Positions 1-12,600 of a stretch of DNA of 64,000 nt are shown piece after piece. Source of the stretch: Epinephelus fuscoguttatus (lineage: Eukaryota > Chordata > Actinopteri > Perciformes > Serranidae); contig NC_064753.1 of NCBI RefSeq assembly GCF_011397635.1, positions 41,149,822 through 41,213,821 of the forward strand, given 5' to 3'. The position numbers and the translations under genes are program-made. The notes below the pieces were generated by a model. That model was not told the origin of the DNA and searched no databases. It saw nothing but the letters and a program-made list of their open reading frames with translations. Position 1 is the first letter of the stretch. Every line of letters begins with the position of its first letter.

Positions 1-3000
1 GCCTGGAGCCCAAACTGCCTCATGACTGGCTGTATGTGGCTTCAGACTCAATGATGGCGGCTTGAAACTGCAGTGTGGATCAGTACACACACACCACAGA
101 TAAAGTGTGTGTCGTTCGTGACGGTTTCTGCTCTTATACTTTGAGTGTATAAGAGCCAAGCAGACGTCGTGCGTACGTTTGTGAATGAAGATGAAGATTC
201 CACCAAAGCCTGAATGTGACATGAACTGATGTTACACCTTTAAACGTCTTTTTTTTCTGATGCTCCTCGCTGAGAAGCAGCATCGTGTCTAATCATAGAC
301 TGTTTCAGTGTCACTGCCATATGAATCAGTACTTAAAGTAGATACAATTATTTATTCTTTTTTTTTTTTTTTTCATAATTTTTGCAGAGGTGATACTTTT
401 ACTCATTTAGGTGTATTATTATTTAAAGTACCATATGTATTAACATGTTATGGCTGGTGACCATACGTACATCTCAAATATTAACATAGTTATTGTTGAC
501 TTTGTTTTTCTTTTTATGTTTTGTTGTTGCTGTTGTTGAACTATAATCGTGTTTGTATCTATCAGTGTCATGTTGAGATTTTTTTTTTTTTTTTTCCTCT
601 TGTGAAGCTTCGCTGTCGGAGCACAGCCGAGAGCAGCAGCTGGTCCGTCACAGATACATCGAGTCATGTTCGGTTACAGAATTCACGTCAGAGGAGGTGT
701 CGGCAAACAAAACGGCGGGGTTGTTGTTGTAGTCTGTGGCAGGCCAGGAAGTAGACTGGTCCATACTGATCTGGAGTCTGAACTTGGTGCTGTGGATGTG
801 TTACCACCTAACTGTATGGTCCTGATGGGAGAGGTGATGACTGCAGGTTTGAATGTGTGTTAGTTTAAAGAATGAGACTGGCATTAGTTATATTTTTCTT
901 ACTGTCAACAAATTCCACGAAAAGACCAAATTCAACAGTGTGTTAGTCCGTCTGTCGATACAATAAGTCTTTACAAGTGCAAATGTTTAGTTTGCAAGCA
1001 CTGTGCACCAAGCAGGAGGAAACAGTGCCTTTGTTGGGGACTATTTTCAGTGGTGGATTAATCCACATTTGAGGCGGTAGTGAGGATATGTGTCAGCAGG
1101 ACGGTGTGTGTTCGTGGTAATGAAGGAACATGTCACTCAGTGCAGAGGTGTGTCTCACTGATGTGTCTTTGGGACAAAGATGGAGGTCTATGGCACAGAA
1201 GAAAATGATATATGAGGATTATATACATACACATTATTTGTTAAATACATTTTGGTTTTGGTCTTTCTATGGAATTTGTTTACATTGAGAAAAATCTAGA
1301 CTATGATCAGACTTATCTTTCAAACACAAACCTGCAGTCAGTGATGTAATCAAAGGGATTATTGAAACTGTAATATTTTTGCCGCATTGTTATTTACGTT
1401 CATATCACTTTGCCATGTTTGAGTTATAAAGGTCTTGACACAAAGGTTCAGGAGATTTCTTTCAGTATTGCATAAAAACACTAGCTCTAGTCTGTGACTG
1501 ACGGCGTTTGAATAACCTGAAGTTTATGTGATTTTTCTCAGTGACGTAGCAGAGCAGAGTCACATGTTTGAGTTCAGAACAACACAACAGGCCTCCGGTT
1601 TCCTGCAGCATCTCTGGGTCAAAGAGACGTCCGTGTGAACACAGAACATACCTGTGACGGGGCAGTGGAAGGTTACAGCTCTGAGGTCTGGATCGTTACA
1701 CATCTCTTCAAACCAAATGCTTTTTTTTTTTTTTTTCTTCTAAATGCATATCAGCTCTGTGGGTGTCCAGGAGTGCTTCTAACGCTGTGCACACTGCAGT
1801 ATTAACAGTTAGATAACGCCTTGATATTCCAAAAAAAAACATTTAATGTACTTTAAGTCGAGACATATATGCTGTTTTGTATCTTTTATTTTTGTCATAG
1901 ATTCTGCAGTTTAGTCAGTTTATGTCGATATGGGATGCCAAGACTATTTTTTTTTGTTTTTGTTTTGTTTTTGTAAATTCCGCAGCATCCATTCTGTAAC
2001 AAAGTGTTACCGCTTGACTGTGCTCCTTTATTTCATTTAGTTTTATTTTATCAAAGAGCCGATGTCCTGTATTGACTGCAGGCTTACGTATATATTTGAC
2101 AAAAGAATATTGTATGTTTAATAATAAAAAAACACAAAAAAGACAAAAAATTGAAGAAAATGCAGAAAAAAGAAAAGGAGAAAATTTGGGGTGGGGGGGT
2201 TAAAAAAAAGTGTAATTTATATTTTAAAAACTGCATGCACAAGGCTGGGAAAGTCATATTTAGAATAACAAATGGCAGTGCCTTTTTTGTACTCGAGACA
2301 TTCACCCCAAATGTAAATGGTTTTATATAGACTCTAAAGACTGTAACGTTACAGGATGAAACAGCTGTGTCGGGTCACGTTCACACTGCGGCCACAGGCG
2401 TCCTAATTCAGATTCCAACCCCAACCCCCCAACCAAACTGTCCCTGCCCTCAAAACTGATCACTGTGTAAGATATATTCACTTGTGTTTGATACAGTTGA
2501 CGTCCACGGAGGACAAAAAAACTAAAGATCATTGATGTAGTATGTCTTTGTGGAGACTCTTTAAATTTAGCTGCAGCCTTCAACATCATCCCACAGTGAT
2601 TATTAAGTCCTTATTTGGGATGATCAGTGACAAATAAAGGGCCACATCTAACAGTTATTATCATCATTAATTAATCTGCTGATAATAATTAATCCTTTGC
2701 CCTATAAAAGATTAAAAAAAAATAGTGTGAAATGTCTGTCAGGTGACGTCTTATTGAACAACTGTCCAATATAAGACAAGAAAAAGCAGCAGATCCTCAC
2801 ATTGGAGAAGCTGAAAGCGAGCAAGTTCAAGTTTAAGTCATTTTCAAAAGAAACTTAAATGTATTTTAGCTGCTAAACATTTGCAGTCACTAATTAAAGC
2901 ACCTTCATATCTGATTTCTGCTGCTGTCAAAGACTAAACGTGAACATTCAAACACAAAGTTTAATCTGAATTGAGCATCGAGGCGTGCGGTGTGAACGAG

Positions 3001-3340
3001 GCCTGCGGCGGTGAACTCGGTCTGTTGTTTCTGTACTCTGTAGGTACTTCTTAATGCTGATATGAAGTTATGAATTATTCTGGTCTGTACAAAAAATGTG
3101 TGAATGAGTGTGTGAGTGTGTGTGAGTGTAAGTGCGTGTGTGTGTGTGTGTGTGTGAAAACATTCAAGTGTTTTTCAATGTGTCTTGCTGTAATTTTGTG
3201 GCGACGTACCAGAATGCTGTGACTTGGCATGCCCCCGTTATACATAAAGAAAAGTTGTAACTCCTCCAGTGTGTCTCTGTGTGTGTCTGTGTGTGTGTGC
3301 GATTCAAAGTTAGTCGGTGAAACAGCATTCAAGCAGGCTT
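1..3340. other. Non-coding; possible 3' UTR of an upstream plus-strand gene
   Basis: No convincing exon is visible. A short open stretch of about 20 codons runs from position 3 to a TGA at 63-65 and could be the tail of an upstream gene, but I do not recognise it. The rest is AT-rich with poly-T runs, a TG microsatellite near 3103-3156, and an AATAAA on the plus strand at about 2632. In human the plus-strand neighbour of GCH1 is SAMD4A, which has a long 3' UTR, so this could be the samd4a UTR. That is inference from synteny only. Confidence 0.3.
3103..3156. repeat. TG microsatellite
   Basis: An imperfect TG/GTGA tract ends in an uninterrupted GT run. It reads on the minus strand as the His/Thr-rich spurious frame often given by CA repeats. 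Confidence 0.9.
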
Positions 3341-4675
3341 CGACAGCCTTGACAGTTTTTATTTATCTTTTTTTAGATTAAAATGTTGCACTTAATTCAG
3401 TTGTGGGAGATCAACAGATTTCACTTCAATGCCTTTGTTTCACATCATGGGAAAGAAGACTGGCAATTGAAGTCGCACCTTAAAAAATATTTGGAGGCCC
3501 TGAATTGTAACTAAACCAACTTTCATGAAAACCTTGCTCAAATCTAATAATCATTAGCCATTAAACAGAATACTTCAGACACAAACACACTTTAACATTT
3601 TGTTACTGCTTCTTTAGTCTAGAGTTGAACACACTCTTCACATGGTGAAGCAGAGACCCAGAGCCTCGCTGCTGCTGTGAGATGATGGTAAATGAAATGC
3701 ATGAACCTGATGTTACAAAACCGTAAAGCTCGAGCTGCTGAGTCATGCCTCTGTCAGACGTCCAGCTCATCCGCTCCTCCTCTCTGCTGTTCGCTCTGGG
3801 CTCAGGGCCAGATTAACCCTATAATTGGCCCCGGGGCTAAAACCAGCTGTGGGCCCCACTTTTGGAACCAGTTTTGTCTTCTCCCACTTTCAGTTTATGA
3901 TTTTCTACATTTTCCAGAGTGCGTTTCAGAAGGCTGCATGGCTCCAGAGTTAGGAGGTTCGAGCACCAACCTTCAGTCAGCAGGTACGAAGGTAACATCA
4001 TCCTCCTCTTTTTCGTTAAAGGATAGAGACGTTATTTTCAACATAAACACAAACAGGAAACTTCTTACCTGCTGAAAGACGAGCTTCAGGAACACTGGCA
4101 CCATGTTACAGCTCAGTGCTCACAGGAGAGTAAAGGTAGATTAAAATGCATTGAAAATCTGAAATAAAAGTGCTGAGACAACCCCTCCTCTCCACTAGGT
4201 GTGCCTGTTTTCCTGGCTGCTCTTTATCTTTCAGGATGCAGGTCAAGGCAGAGGGTCGTCATTTACCTCATGAGCCACACCATGATATAAACGCTTACCA
4301 CCTTCCAGCAGACATCTTCTTCCCTCTTTCGTTTGCTTTCTCTACAGACATTTCCACACATGCAGACATGACTGATTACTGACTTTCACATTTATTCAGT
4401 TATTTAACATTATTTTGAAAATAAATAAGCTTGTAACTCTTTGTAAACTCGTCTCATCTCCCATTCTTGTTGCAGCCTAAGAGCCAGGTTGTAACAACTA
4501 GCATCAAAATATCCCTAAAGTACCAAAAGTATAAGTGCTCGTGCAGAATGATCCATTTCAGAATATTATATCACTCGATGAATTAATGTGTTCATCACTT
4601 TAACGATGCAGCTGGAAAGAAGGGGCTTATTTTAACTACTTACTATAATGCTAGGTAGCTTATTCTTATCTTAAC

Positions 4676-5470
4676 GGGACAGTACACCCTCAAATCAAAC
4701 ATACTTCCTCTTACCTGTAGCGCTTTTTATCAGTCTAGATTTCTTTGTTGAGTTGCTGAGTGTTGGAGATATCAGCTGTAGAGATGTATGCCTTCTCTCC
4801 AGTGTAGATGAACTAGATGATATTTACATTTGAAAAACTCAACAGCAATGTCTCTTTCCAGAAATCATGACCCGGTTACTCAAAATAATCCACAGACCTT
4901 GTTGGGAACAGTTTCATGTAGGAACTATTTTTTTTCTACTGAAGACCTCCTGTCTATCTTTGTAAGCTCAGTGGAAACTAAGCTTTTATTTACTTTAATT
5001 TGACAGATAAAAAACAATAAATTGTCAAGACAATTTAGCCTCAACAAAATAGCATTTTCAAATCTCCACTAGTCGCTAGGCTAATTCATACAATGTAAAA
5101 TGCCGTAAGCTTGTGCTAATAACATTAGCATGCTATCTTTGTTCAGAAAACGTGTTTAGTATAAGACAGTTGTTTTGTCGGTGAGCCTCCTGAGTTGTAA
5201 TGGAACATAATTTTGTAACGTTACCTTTGTTAAACGTTGCTGTTGTCTCTGGCTTCATATGAATAGAGGAAATCTCTGCTTGTTGCTAGGCTAATTTCTA
5301 CAATGCAAAATGCCATAGGCTTGTGTTAATAACGTTAGCATGTTGTATTTATTGGGAGACAAATGCTTTGTCTGTGAATGCTGCGAGTTATAGTGAAGCT
5401 GATTTTTGTACTTGTAATTGAAACTGTCACTATTAAGCCATGTTTAATGTGTGTTTAGAATTAACTTAAC
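4676..5470. repeat. Dispersed teleost repeat with an internal duplication
   Basis: The stretch starts with a GGGACAGTACACCCTCAAAT motif that I associate with a common fish MITE. It contains two diverged copies of a roughly 64 bp unit, at 5073-5136 and 5282-5344. Both begin with GCTAGGCTAAT and end with a GTTAGCATG-like motif. No coding frame is supported. The outer limits are approximate. Confidence 0.45.
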
Positions 5471-6116
5471 TTTACAGCACTTCACAGAACCCTGCAGCTA
5501 GCCAAGGTTAACTAGCCCAGTGAGCTAGCGAAGGGTGCACACTTCTTTCTCTGCGGTAATATGGTTGGCCCATATTTATGTTTATGGTTACGCAGCGGCC
5601 TTTAGTGGCATTAGTGATACAACAGGTGCAATGGAGGAAGTCAGGTGACATAATATAAAGAGCATAACTAAAACACATTACGAACACCAAGAGCCTTCAC
5701 TAATTCAACGCTACTGACAAAGTCGATGTGAAGCTCTATTTTTTTGTACCATTTTTGTTAAGATAAAGCACAAGAAACATGAACAGTTGGGGTGGGAGGG
5801 AGGATAGGTGGATGGGTCAAACAAACACAGGACTGTCATCCAGGAGACCAGTGTTTGTGTCCCATGTAAAACCAAAAGTCAATATTTCAATAAGGTAACG
5901 TATTATGTTACATGACATTCATACATGACAAACAACACGAGATGCATCATGTTACATTAATAACAACTTTTTTAAGCCAAACTAGGACTTGCTTGGAGAC
6001 CAATAACAAAACAAATGTGTATTTAGGTAAAAATTACAAGTCAACATCAAACGATGTGTGTTTTTTTTTATTTGGTGGAAGTATTTTTAAATCAAAGGTG
6101 AAACAATACTTGCCCC

Positions 6117-6190
6117 AATAGCTCATCTGGTTGAGTGATAGCCCCACGAACAAAGGTTGTGTCCTTAATACAGCGGGTTCGATTAAAGGC
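6117..6190 (+). repeat. tRNA-derived SINE head fragment
   Basis: The segment has a tRNA-like A box (TAGCTCATCTGGTTGAG) and, about 50 nt later, a B box (GGTTCGATT), the layout of an internal RNA polymerase III promoter. It does not fold into a clean tRNA, and no proper acceptor stem is visible, so I call it a SINE rather than a tRNA gene. The tail after 6190 is diverged. Confidence 0.6.
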
Positions 6191-6536
6191 AAGGTTTGAT
6201 TATAATGTCCCTGATTCTGGTTCTGAACTAACATGTTTATACTGTGATCACGTCAGGCTTTTTAGCTGTAGAGTCTGACATATCTGGAATTTCTGATAGA
6301 TTTTGAAAACACCTACTGAAGTGTCAACAAATTACCGTCAAAGCCACTATTGCTAACATTGTATGGAAATCTTAACATTTGTAATACAACAAAAATGCTA
6401 ACGCAGTGTGGGGGCAGCCATCTTGGAGTGAGTCAGGATAGCAGGAGTCAGTTTTAAATGAAGTGAGGATACATGTCATTCATGGGTGCTGTGAAGAAAC
6501 AGTCAGAAACACTCGGTCATCGCTGTCACATAGAGT

Positions 6537-6542
6537 TTTATT
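6537..6542 (-). terminator. gch1: Candidate distal poly(A) signal of gch1
   Basis: AATAAA on the minus strand, about 3 kb downstream of the gch1 stop. Further AATAAA motifs lie nearer the stop, for example at 9022-9027, so the true 3' end is undecided. If this one is used, the gch1 3' UTR is about 3 kb and includes the repeats at 7.2-7.9 and 8.1-8.4 kb. Confidence 0.35.
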
Positions 6543-6689
6543 TTCTTTGATTAAAAAGTATCTGAAATGAAAACAGTACATAAAGTGACAATGATGGTGA
6601 AGAGGCCAAACAACAGGCCGTCCTTCTCAACAAGGCCACAAAAACAACAACATCATCACAGCCGTTTGTCAGTGTTCATCTTCCCTCCA

Positions 6690-6711
6690 ACACACACACA
6701 CACACACACAC
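6690..6711. repeat. CA microsatellite
   Basis: An uninterrupted CA run. Further CA runs lie at about 6832-6846 and 6892-6918. Confidence 0.9.
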
Positions 6712-7195
6712 GCATAACTCCCATCAGCACATTTCACAAGTTAAAACCTCCCAAAATCTGTCTGGGGACATTATGCAAAAAAAAAAACAAAAAAAAAAAC
6801 TGCTACACGAGTAACACAAAGTCACTAAACAACACACACACACACACTTATCTCCACACTGTTCATCTGCTGGGATGAAAACTGTGAGGAACACACACAC
6901 ACACATACACATACACACATTTAATTTGCCTCTCATGGAAATTAAAAGAATCAGTTTGTTTTCAGACGGTGAGTCTGCAGCTCAGCATCTCTCTGGCTGC
7001 CTCGTCACGTCACTGTGAAGTCATCTTTTGGTTTTAATTGAGAGGCGAGTTGGCACGTACAGGCAGACCCTCGCTCAGGATCTTATAACAATATTAATAA
7101 TAATAAGATGCTAAATATGGTTTATTCTCAGATGCGTTTTGCTTATTTTCCCCCGATGATTTTGCGTCAAATGTTCCACAATGTTTTATATTTAA

Positions 7196-7919
7196 AGGTT
7201 CAGTGTTTAGGATTTAGGCGGACACATTGGCAGAAATGGAATATAAGTATGATTTCTTTAGTATTTAATCACCTGATAATAAGAATCATTGTGTTTTTGT
7301 TACCTTAGAATGAGCAATTCATATCTAAATAGGGAATGGGTTCTTGCATATGGAGATTGCCATGTTGGACTGCTATGTTTCTACGGTAGCCCAGAACGGA
7401 CAAACATAGCACAGGCACTAGACAGGCCTTTCCCGTTGTCCGTCCTACTTTGGCTGATAAGGTCCAACAGTTAAACAAACTTGACGCAATTCCTTAAGGA
7501 CAAGAACCAAGATGAGGAGAAAACCTTATATTGTTAAGTAAACATTTTAAGGAAACCTTAATGAAAAGACTTCAGGATGTTTGTGAAACCGATTTCTGCA
7601 TCTGAAAAAAGGTGAGCTCATATTAGCAGGTGGTGCGTGAGCCACCCGTCTCCAGGATGTCAAACAGCGTTATAGTGACACTGATTTGTAACGTCAAATT
7701 GCTTTACTCTTTGTTCTTCACTGGTTTGAATCACTGGGTCTGTTTGTTTTGGAGAGGACGAGACCTCTATGGATAATTCAGTTCCCAGTAAAACACTGAA
7801 CTGACTGAACAATAAACGCTGAAGGATTCCTAACCGGGAGAAGTTTCAGCTTGTTACAATCTGCAATCCTCATGGCGCTAGGTGCCACTAAATTCCCCTA
7901 AATCTTACACAATGAACCT
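7196..7919 (-). mobile_element. TTAA-flanked MITE, long diverged copy
   Basis: The left end reads AGGTTCAGTGTTTAGGATTT just after a TTAA at 7192-7195. The right end carries the inverted, decayed counterpart (CTAAATCTTACACAATGAAC). Its inside, about 7300-7400, matches the reverse complement of the 283 bp element at 20148-20430, including the stretch around GTAGCCCAGAACGGACAAAC. This copy therefore belongs to the same family in the opposite orientation, with about 440 bp extra. TTAA target sites are known for piggyBac-type elements; that family is inferred. Confidence 0.65.
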
Positions 7920-8112
7920 CTAAATATTTGTAATAAAAACATTTAATGCTTTAATTCTAGTTTTAAATCGACAGAATCTCAGCTGAACAAAAAGTCCTGA
8001 ATAAAAGGAAAAGATGTTTGTAATCTGAGGTTTCTGAGGTGTGACAGAGTGTTACACACGTGTGAAAAGATTTAAAAGAAATGGATCTGCTATAGGGGAG
8101 AACTTCTATCTA

Positions 8113-8395
8113 GGGCTGCAGCCAACAATTATTTTCATAGTCAGTTTATTTTTCAGTTTTTTTTAAATCAATTATTAAAAAAGTTGTTTAGTCTAAAAAA
8201 AAGTGAAAAAGGCCCCAAAGTATCTTCAAACAGTCTGAAACCTAAAGATATTTTATTTAAATAACATAAAAAAGTTAAAGTTCAGGAGCTGTAAATGTTT
8301 GACATGTTTCCTTGACAAATGACCTAAACAATGACTTAATTATTAAATGGCTGCAAGTAATTTTCTATCAATCAACTAATCGTTTCAGCTTTAGA
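8113..8395. repeat. Dispersed repeat, AGGGCTGCA family
   Basis: It starts AGGGCTGCAGCCAACAATTA and ends with CTAATCGTTTCAGCTTTA, the two ends of a repeat found throughout teleost genomes. Another copy spans about 31060-31365, and fragments are seen near 2730-2850 and 58302-58330. Confidence 0.6.
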
Positions 8396-9365
8396 TGTTC
8401 CTTATAATCAGCAGTTATTAAATCTCAGTGTGTCTTCTCTCAGTCATCCTATTTATTTTGTTTCTGGTATCAAACACCATCTGCATGTTGATGCTAAGAA
8501 TTTTATTTCTAGTCGAAGAAACAAATCTTTATCCAGTAATCAGATGATTCTACATAAAGCACCTGATTATTTAATGTGTTACAATCTGCATTTTTCTGCA
8601 GAGTCAGCACGCTATCTAAAGTCAAAAACCGGGGCAGCATTATAACGGTGTCATGGCGAATCATCTTCTCGGCAGTATTGCGAAATCTCTGTTTAAAAAG
8701 GGTGAATAAACACTTTTCTCTGACTTGGGAGCTGGAAATGCTTTGTGAAATAGTCTCAGATGAAACACTTACATTATTTTTTAAATTCAATGTTCAGTTT
8801 TTTAATTCATAGTTTCCGCCTTTAGCCTCGTCATGTTTCCTGAATATATTAAAGTTATTTATAAGAATCTCTGTTTTTAAGTCCCACATTTACAGTATTG
8901 TTCAAAAAATCAGACTGTTCTGTGCAGATATTTTACATCACTCCGCTTAAAAACAAAATATTACTGTAAACCTGATGCTGGTTTTCATTTTGCCTGTAAA
9001 TTATTCTTTTTTTGTGTGTTATTTATTTGTGTCAAACTGTGTATAAATGGCTTTTCAACTAAAATAATGTGATCTCAAAATGCAAAAGACTAATAATTGG
9101 GTTTTTGTGAATTAATTTTATCTTTCTGTTACTCTCCTTTCAGGGCCAATATTTGATTGATGCACACACGCACAACTCACGTGAACAAAGGGGGGTAAAG
9201 TCTGTTCAGTCGCACAAAAGCAAACAACATGTCAGTCCGCGGCCTCTGACACAGAAATCACCACGGCAACACTCGACCTCACCTGACTAATAAAAAGAGG
9301 TTGACTGAAAACACAGTAAGCACTCTGTCACTGCCTTTGGTGAGATGGAAACACACACACTCTTC

Positions 9366-9406
9366 TCTCTCTCTCACTCACACACACACACACACACACA
9401 CACACA
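9366..9406. repeat. CT/CA microsatellite
   Basis: A CT run passes into an uninterrupted CA run and is followed at about 9455-9490 by a GAG-rich purine tract. It lies about 100 nt from the gch1 stop, on the 3' UTR side. Confidence 0.9.
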
Positions 9407-9502
9407 GATGGCACGGCGGCTGGTCCGTGCAGGTGGAGGTAACCCCAGGCAACAGGAGGAGGAGGAGGAGGAGGTGGAGGAAGAGGAAGAGCTTCATCCT
9501 CC

Positions 9503-9629
9503 TCAGCTCCTGATCAGTGTCAGAAACTCGTCGCGGGTTTTTGGGTCTTCCCTGAAAACTCCCAACATGGTGCTGGTGACGGTTTTACTGTTCATCTTCT
9601 GAACGCCTCGCATCACCATACACATGTGA
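9503..9629 (-). CDS. gch1: gch1 coding exon 6
   Basis: Encodes residues 219-260, from Thr-His-Met-Cys (third zinc ligand Cys222) to the C-terminal LTLIRS and a TGA at 9503-9505. The acceptor is CTGCAG at 9630-9635. This tail is nearly identical to the human one I remember. Confidence 0.95.
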
Positions 9630-12600
9630 CTGCAGGGAGGAAGAGAGCGGAGTTAAAACGACAGGAAATGAAGTGACGATAAAAAGATAAAAATAAAGAG
9701 AAAATTACATTAAGAAATAAAAAGGAGCAGGAAGGAGAAAGAAAGAGAAGGGAGGTGAGGGGAAGGAGATGTAACTGGAAAGAGTGACTGAATATACTGG
9801 CTGTAGCTCTTTTGTTTTTCACAGATTTAAGTTAAAGATCCGAGACATTTTACATGTAGTCAATAAAAATATGGCCCTCAAACTGTTGTTAGATATTTAT
9901 TAAAGTCAGTGTTAGTGAGCATGTTTCCTTTCCCGAGACAATCCATCCACCTGACAGGTGCGGCATATAAAGGTGCTGATTAAACAGCATCGTTACTACA
10001 CAGCTGTGTCTTGGGGTAGTCACAATTAAAGGCCACTTGATCACACAACACGATGACAGACGTCTTAAGTTTTAAGACGTCTCCAATGCAGTTTTATGGA
10101 ATTAGGCATAAATCCAACTGCACTAGTTGGTTACGGTGACGAACTGCTGTTGTGCCAAGACCCTGGTGAGGGCAGTGAGCATGCTGATGAGCTTCCCTGA
10201 GACGGTTTCTGATGGTTTGTGCAGACATTTTTTGGTTGTGCAAACCAATTATTGCATCAGCTGTTTGGGTGGCTGGTCTTAGATGATCTTGCAGGTGAAG
10301 ACACTGGATGTGGAGATCCTGAGCTGGTGTGCCATGCCAAATGCATGGAAATTACATTGGAGAAGGCTTTGTGACGACCCTCCTCCCATACTCTAGGTGG
10401 CTCTCTTGCTCGTTTTCGTCTGTTGTGTTGCAGGTGCTGAGAGGAGTGTCTATGGCTGATTGAGCCACACCTGTGCCTGGTGTGTGCTCCAGCATAAATA
10501 CTTCCTTTGTCATCAGCCTCACTCTCCCAGAACTGAGGACAGCTCTGGGTTCTCTTCGGTTGTTTTCCACACACTCACACATGCACCGTTCTTGTCATAG
10601 CTTTTGAGCCCGGCTGTGGCAGCTTATGGTAAGGAAATGAAGAGGGCAACATCTCTGGTGGACGTTCCTACAGCCAGCATGCCAGTTAACACACTCCCTA
10701 AAAACATGAGACACTTGTGGCGGGCCAACAGGACAGAAGCTCCATGTAATTTATTATCCATGACCTAAGGCTGGCCAGCTCACCCCGAGGTCTGGCTCCA
10801 GAAAGGGGGCCCGATTTCCAAGTACCAGACGAGGCACTCAAGCTCTGCTGTAGCCGTGTCATTGAGGTTCTTGAATTGCTCTAAGTCTGGCCCCTCCCCT
10901 GGGACCACGCTGCCTCGGAGGACTCTACCAGGAACTATTTGCTCCGGACAAAACCCTGGAGCTCCCAGGATCACTGGCACGCCAGTGTAGTAATGATGCT
11001 GTTTAATCAGTACCTTGATATGCCACACCTGTCAGGTGGATGGACTGTCTTGGAAAAGGAGAAGTGCTCACTGACACAGATTTAAACAACTTGTGACCAA
11101 AATGTGAGAGAAATATATTAATTGTGTGTGCATAAAAAGTCTTAGATTTTTAACTTAAACCTTTTAAAAGTGGTAGTTAAAACAAAAGTTTTGAGTTTAA
11201 ATTTTATTTAGAACAAAAAGGAAATGCGGTGTTGAAAATCGAAGTAATGGAACAGAGTCGTGTCAAAGATATATTTACTAATGCATAACGATTCTTAATA
11301 TTTGAAACTGTTTCAATGCACATATTCTACAGCTCTGATACACCGGTATCTAAGTTTTCAATGTCTATTTCTTCCCATAGTATCTAAAATGTTATTAAAT
11401 ATCGATCTTTTTCGAGGTATTTTATCAGAGTTAGAAATTCCAGTACCATGATGACACAAGAATAGAGGTAAAAGTGATAAAAGAATAAAAAGAAGAAGGA
11501 CAGAAAGATGAGGTAAAAGAAAAGGAAAGGAGGCGAGGAGATGGAAGGAGAAGAGAGGGGAAATGAGGTGAAGGAAAGGAACTCGACGTGTTCAGTTAAA
11601 CATACGTACGTTGCCTCAATGACCACGCCGACCCCGGTGGGCTGCAGCGCCTCAGTGATTGCCACAGCAATTTGTTTGGTCAACCTCTCCTGAACTGTGG
11701 ACGCACAGACAGATGGACAAACATGTACCAGGTCTGCCAGAACAAACACGCAGAATGACAGACTAAAATGAAAGTCTGTGTTTATGTAACAGCAGACTTT
11801 AACTCGGTACCTTGTAGTCGACGACTGTAGATTTCAACGATCCTGAAGGGAAGGGGGAAAGAAAGAGGGACAAGTTATTCCTCGGTGCCACAGAGCTCCG
11901 TCTCTGTCCACAAACTGTTGACAACACATCAGTGAGCCACACTGCTGCACAAGGTGACATGTTCCTTCATTACCATGAACACACACACACTAGTTTATTT
12001 TGACCCAGTCACACATACACTGTCCCGCTACTTCACAGACTCACTACAGCACCAAAAGTGGATTCATGAACAAGGTAAACCCAACCCCATTTGAAGGCAA
12101 CACAAGAAAGCATTAACGAAAAAAAAAACTGTGTCATTTTAAAGCTATATCCTGATGTTGACGAGGGAGCAGAGGGGAAATGAACAGATGTGCAGAAACG
12201 ACCCGGTCTTCACCTTCGGCCTGTTGCTCTTCTCTGTGAGCAAAACCGCTTAGGACAAATTCGCCCTTGTCCACCTCAGAGAAAATGTCACAAGAACAAA
12301 CGTGCAGCATGAGGAGAGGCTGAACGTGCTGTATGTACATGAAGGAGAGGCAAGATGCTGCAGCTGGGAGAAAGCAAAAGCTGCTTCAGAGAAAAGAAAA
12401 TGTTCTTCGACCAGTCAGTCATATGGACTTTGATTTGAAGGTGTGACAGGAAAATGAAAATGGAGGTGAACTTTGTTTTTAAAAATGTCTTGAACAGAAA
12501 TTAATTTCAGATCACTTCACTTCCTGCCCCTGGGTTTCCCTCCCTTTTGATGACCTCACCTGTGTCTGATTGCCAGTCCCGCCCTGATTAGCCTCACCTG

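Larger units (their letters stand above)
6543..9502 (-). other. Downstream flank or long 3' UTR of gch1
   Basis: No coding exon is seen here. The stretch holds a CA microsatellite (about 6690-6711), a TTAA-flanked element (7196-7919), a dispersed repeat (8113-8395), and a CT/CA tract followed by a GAG-rich stretch at about 9366-9490 that directly abuts the gch1 stop. Whether it is transcribed as UTR depends on which poly(A) signal is used. Confidence 0.5.
9815..11215 (-). mobile_element. Broken Tc1-like transposon in gch1 intron 5
   Basis: Long inverted terminal regions match: the left arm around 9911-9967 (GTTAGTGAGCATG..., CCATCCACCTGACAGGTG) and the right arm around 11014-11075 (CACCTGTCAGGTGGATGG...). 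Between them, minus-strand pieces resemble a Tc1 transposase: the start at about 10640-10720, with an ATG followed by a [12 protein letters not shown] stretch, and the region before the catalytic domain at about 10145-10335. The frame is destroyed by an unrelated insert (about 10340-10620), and a LINE fragment lies at 10764-10985. The element is not mobile on its own. Outer ends are approximate. Confidence 0.75.

Noticed and set aside
3..65. Last exon of samd4a at the window start
   Set aside because: The open stretch is only about 20 codons and I could not match it to the known C-terminus; kept only as a remark.
440..863. Short open frames on both strands near 0.4-0.9 kb
   Set aside because: They have low complexity (poly-Q, poly-K, V/G runs), no splice-site support and no recognisable domain.
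6117..6190. Possible tRNA gene
   Set aside because: A and B boxes are present but no acceptor stem pairing or complete cloverleaf could be drawn; a SINE explains it better.
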